20,959 nucleotides of DNA from BS750m-G62 sp964577175 (GTDB taxonomy: Bacteria > Planctomycetota > Phycisphaerae > FEN-1346). Under the pieces are notes generated by a model. It had not been told where the DNA came from. It searched no databases and worked only from the letters and a program-made list of their open reading frames with translations. This document shows positions 1 through 6,956 of this stretch, one piece after another; within the stretch, counting starts at the first letter, position 1; the number at the start of each line of letters is the position of its first letter. The translations under genes and the position numbers were made by a program. The stretch covers positions 1 through 20,959 of the forward strand of contig CAZNYC010000072.1 of NCBI GenBank assembly GCA_964577175.1, given 5' to 3'.

Positions 1-45
1 CCATCGACGCGCTCCCTTCCGCATTTCAATAGGCGTGCTCGGCGC

Positions 46-74
46 TTGGCTTGCGTGAACCGGACGTGTACTAT
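46..74 (+). promoter_or_regulatory. candidate sigma70 promoter for the heparinase-like gene
   Basis: A -35-like TTGGCT at 46-51 and a -10-like TACTAT at 69-74 are separated by 17 bp, about 60 bp upstream of the ATG at 134. Neither box is a perfect match, and the assignment rests on spacing and position only. An alternative reading uses TATACG at 72-77 as the -10. Confidence 0.35.
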
Positions 75-133
75 ACGGACTAACACGGTTAGGTGACACA
101 GGTTCCGAGCGAGGTGAAAGGGAGGACCGGCTC

Positions 134-1843
134 ATGGCACGGACAGGCCCATCGCGTGCGGCGCAGCGGACCCTCATCCTGGCGGCGGCGCTGACGGCGT
201 GGCTGCTCGCGGCGGCGGCGAGCACCGAGGCGAAAGACGGCCCCTGGCCGGCGCCCGTACCCGGCTTCGATCCCGTCCGGCCGGGGGACCATCCACGGCT
301 GTTCTTCCGCGAGGCGGACCTGGCGGACCTTCGGGATCGGGCGGCCACGCCCGGAGGGCAGGCCATCCTCAAGCGGCTGAAGGTCGTCCTCGGCGGCGGC
401 GACACGATGCCCGCCCCGCCCGGCAAGGGCCGCGACTTCCCCGACGGCGTCTACACGATGTCGCACGCCGCCGGCTTCGGCCTGCTCCACCAGTTGACCG
501 GCGAGCAGAAGTACGCCGACCTCGGCCGGGAATGCTTCGAGTGGGCCTTCCAGGGCAAGCCGAACCACGACAGCCGCTACTCCTTCATGAACCCCAACGG
601 GGCCCTGCGGGCGGGGCCGTCGCTCGGATGGTACGCCGTCGGCTACGACCTCTGTTACGACGGCTGGGACGACGCCTGTCGCCGGAAGGTGGCCCTGGCC
701 ATCCAGGACTACGACCGCGGCCGGAACAAGAGCCTGGCGGAACTGGTGCGCGGCTCGCGGCACAATCCGCGGAGCAACCATTGGGGGATGCAGGTGGGCG
801 GCGGGGCGCTGGCGCTGCTGGCCATCATGCACGACCCCGGCGTGGACATGGGCAAGATCGGGCCGCTGCTCGAGACCAGCCAGAAGGCCATGATCCGCCT
901 CATGACCGAGGGATGGGGCGACGGCGGGTACTTCACGGAGGGCGACGGCACGGGCAGCATGTCGTCGCACATCGCGTTCCTGCCGGCCCTTCAGGCGTGG
1001 CGGGTGGCCGCCGGCAAGGACTTCGTCACCCCCCGCCCGCACGCCCAGTGGATGAGCCTGAAGTGGATGCTCGGCACGGTGGTCCGCGACGGCGAGACGT
1101 TCTTCCCGAGCCGCGACGGCTATCCGCACAACGTGTGGTCGCGGCGGGGCGTGAGCGGGGGCGGGTACTTCGGCATCGGGTTCGGCGTGGCCACCCCGCG
1201 CCAGAAGGCCGCTTGGCGGTGGTTCTACAACCACTTCTTCCGCGAGCACGATGAGAAGGCGGGCGCCCCGTTCGACACGATCAGCCCGTACCCGCACCAC
1301 ACGGTCCTTTCGTTCGTGAACTGGCCGTTCGGCATGGAGGAAGCCAACCCGGCCGAGGGTATCCCGCAGGCCGTCTGCGACCATACGTTCGGCTGGTGCC
1401 TCATGCGCAACCGGTGGCAGGACCAGAACGACATCGTCGTCTCGGTGCTGACGACGCGTCCCCGCAAACACACCAAGAAACACGAGATCGGCCCCGTCTG
1501 GATCCTGGGTCTCGGCAAGAAAGAGACGTGGGGGAACCTGCGGGGCAAGGTCACGCACTTCGAGGCGGCGGCCGACGGGTCCGCCGTCGTCGCCGTCGAG
1601 GGCGGCGGATGCCTGGCCGTCGACTTCTCCAAGGCCTCCGGGGCCGAAGCGATGCTCGTCCTGACCGGGACGGGCGAGGCGGGCACGACCGTCGAGGCCG
1701 GCGGGCGGCGCTTCAGTTTCCACTTCGTGACGAGCGGACGCGAACCTTCGCCGAAGGCCGACGGCGAGACGGTCGTCGTGGGCGACCAGGCCGTCGCGCT
1801 GAAAGACGGCCGGATCGTTCTGAAGCACTGGGCCAAACGGTGA
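134..1843 (+). CDS. exported heparinase II/III / alginate-lyase-like protein
   Basis: The 569-residue protein begins with a signal peptide: an Arg-rich start, a hydrophobic stretch at about residues 13-30, and probable cleavage near STEA-KDG. The ATG is preceded at 8 nt by GGAGG, so this start is well supported. After the signal comes the PGDHPRLFF plus DLADLRDRA block that opens many heparinase II/III and alginate-lyase-like alpha/alpha-toroid proteins. A SNHWGMQVGGG segment near residue 213 and a GDGGYFTEGDG segment near residue 260 fit the helical core. The C-terminal third, after MRNRWQDQND, looks like the beta-sandwich part of such lyases but is short. It would act outside the cytoplasm on an acidic or sulfated polysaccharide; substrate and activity are inferred from fold resemblance only. 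The gene stands alone and converges on a methyltransferase-like gene. No sulfatase or sugar transporter lies nearby to specify the substrate. Confidence 0.72.
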   Translation: MARTGPSRAAQRTLILAAALTAWLLAAAASTEAKDGPWPAPVPGFDPVRPGDHPRLFFREADLADLRDRAATPGGQAILKRLKVVLGGGDTMPAPPGKGRDFPDGVYTMSHAAGFGLLHQLTGEQKYADLGRECFEWAFQGKPNHDSRYSFMNPNGALRAGPSLGWYAVGYDLCYDGWDDACRRKVALAIQDYDRGRNKSLAELVRGSRHNPRSNHWGMQVGGGALALLAIMHDPGVDMGKIGPLLETSQKAMIRLMTEGWGDGGYFTEGDGTGSMSSHIAFLPALQAWRVAAGKDFVTPRPHAQWMSLKWMLGTVVRDGETFFPSRDGYPHNVWSRRGVSGGGYFGIGFGVATPRQKAAWRWFYNHFFREHDEKAGAPFDTISPYPHHTVLSFVNWPFGMEEANPAEGIPQAVCDHTFGWCLMRNRWQDQNDIVVSVLTTRPRKHTKKHEIGPVWILGLGKKETWGNLRGKVTHFEAAADGSAVVAVEGGGCLAVDFSKASGAEAMLVLTGTGEAGTTVEAGGRRFSFHFVTSGREPSPKADGETVVVGDQAVALKDGRIVLKHWAKR

Positions 1844-1876
1844 CGCGGGCCCGTCCGGCGGAGCGCCGAGACGGGG

Positions 1877-1908
1877 CCGCGCGGCGGCCCAGGACACCCG
1901 CCGCGCGG
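1877..1908. terminator. hairpin between convergent genes, probable bidirectional terminator
   Basis: CCGCGCGGCGG at 1877-1887 and CCGCCGCGCGG at 1898-1908 form a perfect 11-bp stem with a 10-nt loop. It lies in the 82-bp gap between two convergent stop codons, which suits a terminator acting on both strands. No U-tract follows on either side, so intrinsic termination is not proven. The core 1879-1906 also reads as one copy of the 11-6-11 palindrome family found at three other places in the window. Confidence 0.5.
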
Positions 1909-1925
1909 GAAGTGGCGTCGTCGTA

Positions 1926-3530
1926 CTACTCGGCCGAGGAATGACCGTCCGTCAACGCGTACGCGTCGCCCTGCTTCTCGAACACGAGCCGGAGCCGCTC
2001 GTCCGGGAGGCTCAGGATTCGCGTCTCGCCGGATGCCGACGAGACGACCTCCGGTGTTGCCCGGCGGGCCCGCTCCGAGAACGGGATGAACTTCCCATCG
2101 ACGGTCCGCAAGCCCCGCAGGCGCCACCCGTTCTCGCGGAGCCACTGCTCGGGCGTTTGCGGAATCTGCGGCCCCCCGACGAGAGGATCCTCTTCCGGCC
2201 GTATCTTGCCGGCATCGCGCTTGCCGAACACCAGGAGGAAGCGGTCGGAGGCCGGCGGCGGCCCCTCGAACCAGAGGGAGAAGCCCGCCTCGGCCATCTC
2301 CTGTTTGACGGTCTCCGGTCGGATGCGCCTGCGATGGCTCGCCTCGCGCCGCGGCAGCGGCTTCCCGGCTTTCCGGTCAAGCACGTAGACGCACCCGGCC
2401 GGCGCCAGCCGCTCGTGGAGTTTGGCCAGCAGGGTCTCCCCGTGAAAGAGCAGGTGATAACTGTCCAGGAAGAACACGGCGTCGACGGGGTCGGCAGGCA
2501 GATGGGGATCGCCCTTCTCGGTGAAGGTCGAGGGCAGGGTTACGTTCTCGGGCAGCGGCCCCCGTTCGTCCTTCTGGGTGGCCCATTCCTCCAGGACGAT
2601 CTCCAGCCCGTCGCCGGATGCGTGCGCCAGGATCGGCCCCATCAACTGCCGCGCTTGCCCCAGCGCCACGAAGACCGGCCGTTCGTACTGGCCCCGGAGC
2701 GGAACAAAGAGGCGTGCCGCCTGCTCCACCGGCAGGGGCTGGAAGGCATCCGGGTCCCGGCCGGGACTCTCGAGCCCTTTCGGGCGCCGGAAGACGAGGA
2801 CGAACGGCTCCTTCTTGTGCCAGCAGTCGTCCGGGCAGCCGACGAAGGCGAACCCTTCCTCCCTGGCTTCGCGGACGACCGTCGTCTCGGCGATGAAGAA
2901 GTGCTTCTTCTCGCGGCGGGACCGTTCGACCCAGTCGCGCAGTGTGCCGCGGTGCCGGTCCACCACGACGAAGTAGCCGCCCGGCTTCAGGCACCGCCAG
3001 ATGCCTCGCAGCATCGGCCGGGGCTTCGCCATGTGATGGTACACGTAGTGCATGTACGCGACGTCGACCGAGTCCGGGGGCAGGCACGGATCGTCGCCCT
3101 TGCCGAGCACCGCCCGCACCTGGGGAAGCCCCTTCTTCTCGGCTTCCTTCTTGACCGCCTTGACGCTGTTGTCGAGAATCTCCTGGGAGAAGACGGTCCC
3201 CGTCTCACCCACGACGTCCGCAAAGACCCATGAATCCCGCCCCCGTCCGGCGCCGATGTCGGCCACGACGGCCCCCTCGCCCAGGCCGAGGTGGGCCAGG
3301 ATGGCGCGAAGCGACTCCGCCCGGTTCTTCGGCCGGGCCGCGGACGTCTCCCCGGATTTCTGCGGCGCCTTCTCGGCTTGGCCGGCCTGAGCCGCACCGG
3401 CGTCGGCGGCTTGGCGCGTCGCGTCGGCACAAACGGGCGACACCGCGAGCAGCCCGACGAGCAGCAGAAACGGGAGCCGCCACCCGCCGCAGCAACCCTT
3501 CCACCCGCGCGATTTGCCTATAAGCCTCAT
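1926..3530 (-). CDS. exported class I SAM-dependent methyltransferase-like protein with a second, degenerate half
   Basis: I place the start at the ATG at 3530, not the GTG 18 nt upstream, because AGAAGG sits 6 nt before that ATG. The 534-residue product has a signal-peptide-like N-terminus, with a hydrophobic core at residues 19-33 and probable cleavage after VCADA. The first domain (about 65-190) has the class I SAM-binding glycine motif DIGAGRG at 91-97 and a YHH...LKPGGYFVVVD block, as in UbiE/Methyltransf_11 proteins. The region around 255-430 repeats the layout (ALPADPVDAVFFLDSYHLL-like block, then LAPAGCVYVLDR) but lacks the glycine-rich SAM motif, so it looks like a decayed duplication. 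A C-terminal segment of about 90 residues is unassigned. Family membership of the first domain is firm. A periplasmic methyltransferase is odd because SAM is cytoplasmic; possibly the fold binds another ligand, or the hydrophobic segment is an anchor with cytoplasmic orientation. Confidence 0.7.
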   Translation of the reverse strand: MRLIGKSRGWKGCCGGWRLPFLLLVGLLAVSPVCADATRQAADAGAAQAGQAEKAPQKSGETSAARPKNRAESLRAILAHLGLGEGAVVADIGAGRGRDSWVFADVVGETGTVFSQEILDNSVKAVKKEAEKKGLPQVRAVLGKGDDPCLPPDSVDVAYMHYVYHHMAKPRPMLRGIWRCLKPGGYFVVVDRHRGTLRDWVERSRREKKHFFIAETTVVREAREEGFAFVGCPDDCWHKKEPFVLVFRRPKGLESPGRDPDAFQPLPVEQAARLFVPLRGQYERPVFVALGQARQLMGPILAHASGDGLEIVLEEWATQKDERGPLPENVTLPSTFTEKGDPHLPADPVDAVFFLDSYHLLFHGETLLAKLHERLAPAGCVYVLDRKAGKPLPRREASHRRRIRPETVKQEMAEAGFSLWFEGPPPASDRFLLVFGKRDAGKIRPEEDPLVGGPQIPQTPEQWLRENGWRLRGLRTVDGKFIPFSERARRATPEVVSSASGETRILSLPDERLRLVFEKQGDAYALTDGHSSAE

Positions 3531-3997
3531 CGCCACCCTTCTTTCCACTGGTCGGACAGCGTCCTGCCTGGGCTATCCCCCTTCACCGGCCGCCTTGGGC
3601 CGGCGCGAAGGCCACCCTATCAAACCCGCTGAATCGCGGATTCGCCCGGCGAAAGACGCGACGATTCACGGGGCCCGGCTCCACCCGGAGAAGGACGACG
3701 GTCAACCGTACGAGCCGATACAGGTCTTCGCCGCCACGGCGGTGACGGCGTCCATTGGAAGGGGCCCGGGATGGCCCTTGCCGGCCGGGCCTGGAACAGG
3801 GTCCTCGAACAGGTCCGTTTCGTCCTGCGGCACCAGAAGTGACGTGACGCGCCAAACGCCCGGCCGACCGGGTTCCGGGCAGCACGATCAACGGCGCCGG
3901 GGCGCACAAACACGCCGGCGACGACCCTTGGCGGCCGAGCCGGTTCGGGACCCACTCCGGAACCCGCTCTCCCGCACGATCGCGCAGACATCCCCCG
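3531..3997. other. gene-poor stretch without a recognisable gene
   Basis: All six frames carry only arginine- and proline-rich translations typical of noncoding high-GC DNA. A short + strand segment at about 3770-3840 reads MALAGRAWNRVLEQVRFVL and then hits a stop. It could be a remnant of a real protein, but I cannot assign it. The stretch leads into a universal stress protein remnant, so the whole block is probably decaying sequence. Confidence 0.4.
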
Positions 3998-4378
3998 TTG
4001 CGCGGTACCGTCGCGCCTTTCATCCAGGGGCCCGGAACACTCACGCCGTGCAATGCCGCACCCACCGGACGCTTCATACGCCCAGCGGCACGTCCAATGC
4101 CGGCACGGCCATTCGTCGAAATCATCCGCTACGCCGGGGAAAAGGACACCAGGTTGATCTTCATCTCGACATATGGGCGTGCGGGTCTGAAGTGTGCCCT
4201 CGTCGGCAGCGTGGCCGAGAAGGTCATCCGCAACGCTCCCTGCCCGGTGCTGGTCGTCAAGCGGACCGAACGCAGGATGAAGGCGAATCCGAGCGCATTG
4301 ACTTACCGCTTGGGACGTGGTATGAAGTCTGGCGACAGGCGAGGCGTCGTCGATGACCGGAACCGGCTTCGGATCTGA
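3998..4378 (+). pseudogene. universal stress protein (UspA family), C-terminal remnant
   Basis: Only about 57 codons, from roughly 4109 to 4281, look like protein. FVEIIRYAGEKDTRLIFIST is followed by YGRAGLKCALVGSVAEKV and APCPVLVVKR. This is the C-terminal half of the UspA fold, including the G-x2-G-x9-G(S/T)-type nucleotide-binding loop and the final beta strand. The normal N-terminal half (strand 1 with an ILVPTDFS-like motif) was not found upstream in any frame, and the residues before 4109 are arginine/proline noise. An intact domain is about 140 residues. The open frame could still be translated from the ATG at 3998, but more likely it is a truncated relic. The remnant ends just before the promoter of the molybdenum-cofactor genes. 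Confidence 0.6.
4298..4326 (+). promoter_or_regulatory. probable sigma70 promoter for moaA-moaC-MOSC/mogA-mobBA
   Basis: TTGACT at 4298-4303 and TATGAA at 4321-4326 are separated by exactly 17 bp. Transcription would start near 4333, giving a leader of about 130 nt before moaA. It overlaps the end of the universal stress protein remnant. The downstream genes follow closely on the same strand, so it may serve all four. Confidence 0.5.
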
Positions 4379-4464
4379 AACGCGACGCGGGTTTCGGGAG
4401 GCGGGGCCGACGCGTCGAAAGCGGTCTCCTGGTCCTTGCGGTGGGCGGACCGTTGAAAGAAGAG
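4333..4464 (+). promoter_or_regulatory. structured 5' leader upstream of moaA
   Basis: The predicted leader is long for this compact region and contains a perfect 7-bp stem, CGACGCG at 4383-4389 with CGCGTCG at 4411-4417, enclosing a G-rich loop. moaA leaders in many bacteria carry the Moco RNA motif. I could not fit that motif's conserved core here by eye, so regulation through this leader is only a possibility. Confidence 0.2.
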
Positions 4465-5436
4465 ATGAATCGACCCCGCGATCGACGAGTTTCGCTCAGG
4501 CTTTCGGTCACCGACCGGTGTTCCTTGCGGTGCGTGTACTGCAAACCGGCCGAGGGCTGGCCCCTGGCGCCGCGCCGCGACGTCCTCCGCTTCGAAGAGA
4601 TGGTCCACGTGGCTCGCGCCCTGGACCGGCACCTGGGCCTGACGGGCGTACGGCTCACCGGGGGCGACCCCCTTCAGCGGGCGGATTTCGTTGAACTGGT
4701 CCGGATGTTCGCCCTCGAGGGCGTGCCCGACCTGGCCTTGACGACCAACGGCCAGCAACTGGCTCCAATGGCGGCATCGCTGAAGGCGGCCGGCCTGCGC
4801 CGCGTCAACATCAGCCTCGACACGCTCCGGCCGGAAACGTTCCGAACGCTGACGCAGGGGGGCAACTTGCAGGTTACGCTCGAGGGCATCGACGCCGCCC
4901 TGCAGGCCGACCTGGCGCCGGTCAAACTCAACGTCACTGTTCTGCGAAACGTGAATGACCGGGAGGTGGTGGATCTGGCCCGGTTCGGCCTTGAGCGAGG
5001 ATGCCAGGTCCGATTCCTGGAACTGATGCCGATCGGCGCAGCGGCTCGCCGGCATGCGGCCTGGTTCGTCCCGGCCCGCGAGGTCCGGGCCAGGCTCCGG
5101 ACGGCTTTCGACCTGGCTCCGCTGCCCCCCGGGTCCGGAGCAACCAGCCGGAACTTCGCCGCCCGCGACGGAGCCGGGCTGTCGGGCGTCCTCGGGTTGG
5201 TCGCCCCGATAACCGCCCCGTTCTGTGCCGGCTGCCGCCGCCTCCGCCTGACGACCACGGGCCGCCTCCTGGGATGCCTGGCCCGCCCTGAAGGGACGGA
5301 CCTGAGGCCGCTGCTCAGAGGTTCCGCACCGGCGAGCGACACTCAACTTGCCGCGGAAGCGCGCCGGGCCGTCGCCGTCAAGCACAGGGGTCGGCGCTTT
5401 ACGGACCAGACCGTGATGGCGGCTGTCGGGGGCTGA
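4465..5436 (+). CDS. moaA: GTP 3',8-cyclase MoaA (radical SAM)
   Basis: MoaA converts GTP to 3',8-cyclo-7,8-dihydro-GTP, the first step of molybdenum-cofactor synthesis, in the cytoplasm. The radical-SAM cluster motif CSLRCVYC supplies Cys19, Cys23 and Cys26 right after the family-typical LRLSVTDR. The second, substrate-binding [4Fe-4S] site is present as C254-x2-C257-x13-C271. The protein ends in VGG, the C-terminal double glycine needed by MoaA enzymes. The length of 323 residues is normal. I chose the ATG at 4465 because it gives the usual short lead into RRVSLRLSVTDRC. A GTG at 4441 and a TTG at 4453 are in frame, and none of the three has a strong Shine-Dalgarno sequence (AAAGAAG lies very close to the ATG). 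It is the first gene of a four-gene cofactor run. Confidence 0.95.
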   Translation: MNRPRDRRVSLRLSVTDRCSLRCVYCKPAEGWPLAPRRDVLRFEEMVHVARALDRHLGLTGVRLTGGDPLQRADFVELVRMFALEGVPDLALTTNGQQLAPMAASLKAAGLRRVNISLDTLRPETFRTLTQGGNLQVTLEGIDAALQADLAPVKLNVTVLRNVNDREVVDLARFGLERGCQVRFLELMPIGAAARRHAAWFVPAREVRARLRTAFDLAPLPPGSGATSRNFAARDGAGLSGVLGLVAPITAPFCAGCRRLRLTTTGRLLGCLARPEGTDLRPLLRGSAPASDTQLAAEARRAVAVKHRGRRFTDQTVMAAVGG

Positions 5437-5497
5437 CGGCGCACCCCGCGCACGGACAAGCACCGGCCCGAAAGCCCTCGCAAGAAGCACTGCTGCC

Positions 5498-5998
5498 ATG
5501 GCCGAAGAACCGACTCCAAAAACGCCGCGCCGCGCCGGCGAGGCCCGCATGATCGACGTCGGCGCCAAACCGGTCACGCGTCGCCGGGCCCTGGCCGAGG
5601 CGTACGTCACGGTCGGCCCTGCCCTGGCGGCCCGCATTGAGGAAGGCGGCCTGGCCAAGGGCAACGTCCTGGAAACGGCCCGGCTGGCGGGCCTCCAGGC
5701 CGCCAAGCAGACCGCTTCCCTCGTGCCGCTCTGCCATCCGATCCCGCTCGACGGGGTCGACGTTCGGGCCGGCCTCGCCGGCGACCGCGTCCGCATACGC
5801 GCCGAGGTCCGGGCCGAGGCCCGGACGGGCGTGGAAATGGAGGCCCTGACTGCCGCCGCCGTCGCCGCCCTGACCGTCTACGACATGGTCAAGGCGGCGG
5901 CCCGGGGCGTGGAGATCGGTCCGGTCCGGCTGCTGGAGAAGGAGGGCGGCGCCTCGGGTGCCTGGACCCGTGAGGAGTCCCCCGATGCCGCGGATTGA
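5498..5998 (+). CDS. moaC: cyclic pyranopterin monophosphate synthase MoaC
   Basis: MoaC completes conversion of the MoaA product to cyclic pyranopterin monophosphate (cPMP). The 166-residue protein has the family landmarks in order: ARMIDVGAKPVTRR near the N-terminus, KQTASLVPLCHPIPL carrying the conserved active-site Lys and His region, and TGVEMEALTAA followed by ALTVYDMVKA with the conserved acidic residues and lysine. The start at 5498 leaves the usual lead of about 17 residues before MIDV. An ATG at 5549 (the M of MIDV) is the alternative. It lies 61 bp after moaA and overlaps the next gene by 14 bp, which indicates co-transcription and coupled translation. Confidence 0.95.
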   Translation: MAEEPTPKTPRRAGEARMIDVGAKPVTRRRALAEAYVTVGPALAARIEEGGLAKGNVLETARLAGLQAAKQTASLVPLCHPIPLDGVDVRAGLAGDRVRIRAEVRAEARTGVEMEALTAAAVAALTVYDMVKAAARGVEIGPVRLLEKEGGASGAWTREESPDAAD

Positions 5999-6956
5999 CG
6001 CTCTGTGCACCTCCGCCCGGAAAGGTACGCCCAAGCGGCCCGTCCAGGCGGTCCGGTTCCGGCAGGATCACGGCATCGAGGGCGACGCCCATGCCGGCCC
6101 CGGTCACCGGCAGGTCAGCCTCCTGGCCACCGAGGATATCGAGGAGGTTCGCCGGGCGGGGCTGCCCGACATCCCCCCCGGTGCCTTTGCCGAGAACGTG
6201 GTCGTTTCCGGCCTGGACCTGGCCCCTCTCGGGTTGGGCACGCGGCTGCGCCTGGGGGAGACGGTGCGGCTGGAGGTCACCCAGATCGGGAAGGTCTGCC
6301 ACACGCCGTGCGCCATCGGCCGGCAGACGGGGCGCTGCGTCATGCCGGAGCGCGGCCTGTTCGCCCGGGTCTTGGCGGGCGGGACCGTCGGCGCCGGCGA
6401 CCCGCTCGAAGTCCTCTCCCTCGTGCCGCGCGACCGATTTCAGGCCGTCGTCCTGACGGTCAGCGACCGCTGCGCTGCCGGCCAGGCCACCGATACGGCC
6501 GGCCCCGCCGCGGGCGAGTGCCTGGAAACCGGGCTCGGCGCCCACCTCTACGCGACCGAGATCCTCCCGGACGACCGGGACCGCATCGTCGACCGCCTCC
6601 GCCACCACACCGACACGCGCGGCATCGACCTGGTCGCCACGGTCGGGGGCACGGGCTTCGCCCCGCGCGACGTGACGCCGGAGGCCACCCGCGCGGTCGT
6701 CGAGCGGCCGGCGCCCGGCCTGGACGAGGCGATGCGGGCGGCCTCGCTCGCCAAGACACCCCACGCCGCCCTCTCCCGCGGAGGCTCGGGGCTCTGCGGG
6801 CGGACCCTCATCCTCAACCTCCCGGGCTCGGAGAAGGCCGCCGTCGAAAACCTCCGGGCCGTCCTTCCGGCCCTCGCCCACGGCCTGCGGAAACTGCGCG
6901 GCGATCCCGAGCCCTGCGGCCAGCCACGCCGCAAAACGGGGGCGGATCAACCATGA
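5985..6956 (+). CDS. MOSC domain fused to MogA/MoaB-type molybdopterin adenylyltransferase
   Basis: This 323-residue fusion starts at the ATG with GAGGAG 7 nt upstream, inside the end of moaC. Residues 1-145 are a MOSC domain, with GIEGDAHAGPGHRQVSLL, FAENVVVSGLDL and the cysteine-containing GKVCHTPCAIGRQTGRCVMP stretch that binds sulfur or cofactor in this family. From about residue 150 a MogA/MoaB domain follows, with LTVSDRCAAGQATDTAGP, DLVATVGGTGFAPRDVTPEA and LNLPGSEKAAVENL, which bind MPT and ATP. The second half should adenylate molybdopterin before metal insertion by MoeA. The role of the MOSC half is less clear; handling of sulfur or transfer of nascent cofactor is possible. The gene ends in an ATGA overlap with mobBA. 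Domain assignments are secure, but the exact division of labour is inferred. Confidence 0.9.
   Translation: MPRIDALCTSARKGTPKRPVQAVRFRQDHGIEGDAHAGPGHRQVSLLATEDIEEVRRAGLPDIPPGAFAENVVVSGLDLAPLGLGTRLRLGETVRLEVTQIGKVCHTPCAIGRQTGRCVMPERGLFARVLAGGTVGAGDPLEVLSLVPRDRFQAVVLTVSDRCAAGQATDTAGPAAGECLETGLGAHLYATEILPDDRDRIVDRLRHHTDTRGIDLVATVGGTGFAPRDVTPEATRAVVERPAPGLDEAMRAASLAKTPHAALSRGGSGLCGRTLILNLPGSEKAAVENLRAVLPALAHGLRKLRGDPEPCGQPRRKTGADQP

Noticed and set aside
89..1897. Long minus-strand open frame across the heparinase-like gene
   Set aside because: It is the antisense mirror of a high-GC gene. The translation is Arg/Ala/Val-rich without motifs, while the + strand has a signal peptide, a Shine-Dalgarno sequence and family blocks.
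4333..4464. Named Moco riboswitch before moaA
   Set aside because: The leader is GC-rich with a stem, but I could not align the conserved core by eye, so I list only a structured leader.
6005..6952. Upstream extension of the MobB-MobA frame over MOSC-mogA
   Set aside because: It is Arg/Pro/Gly-rich with no motif, and the ATGA overlap at 6953 gives a normal MobB N-terminus.
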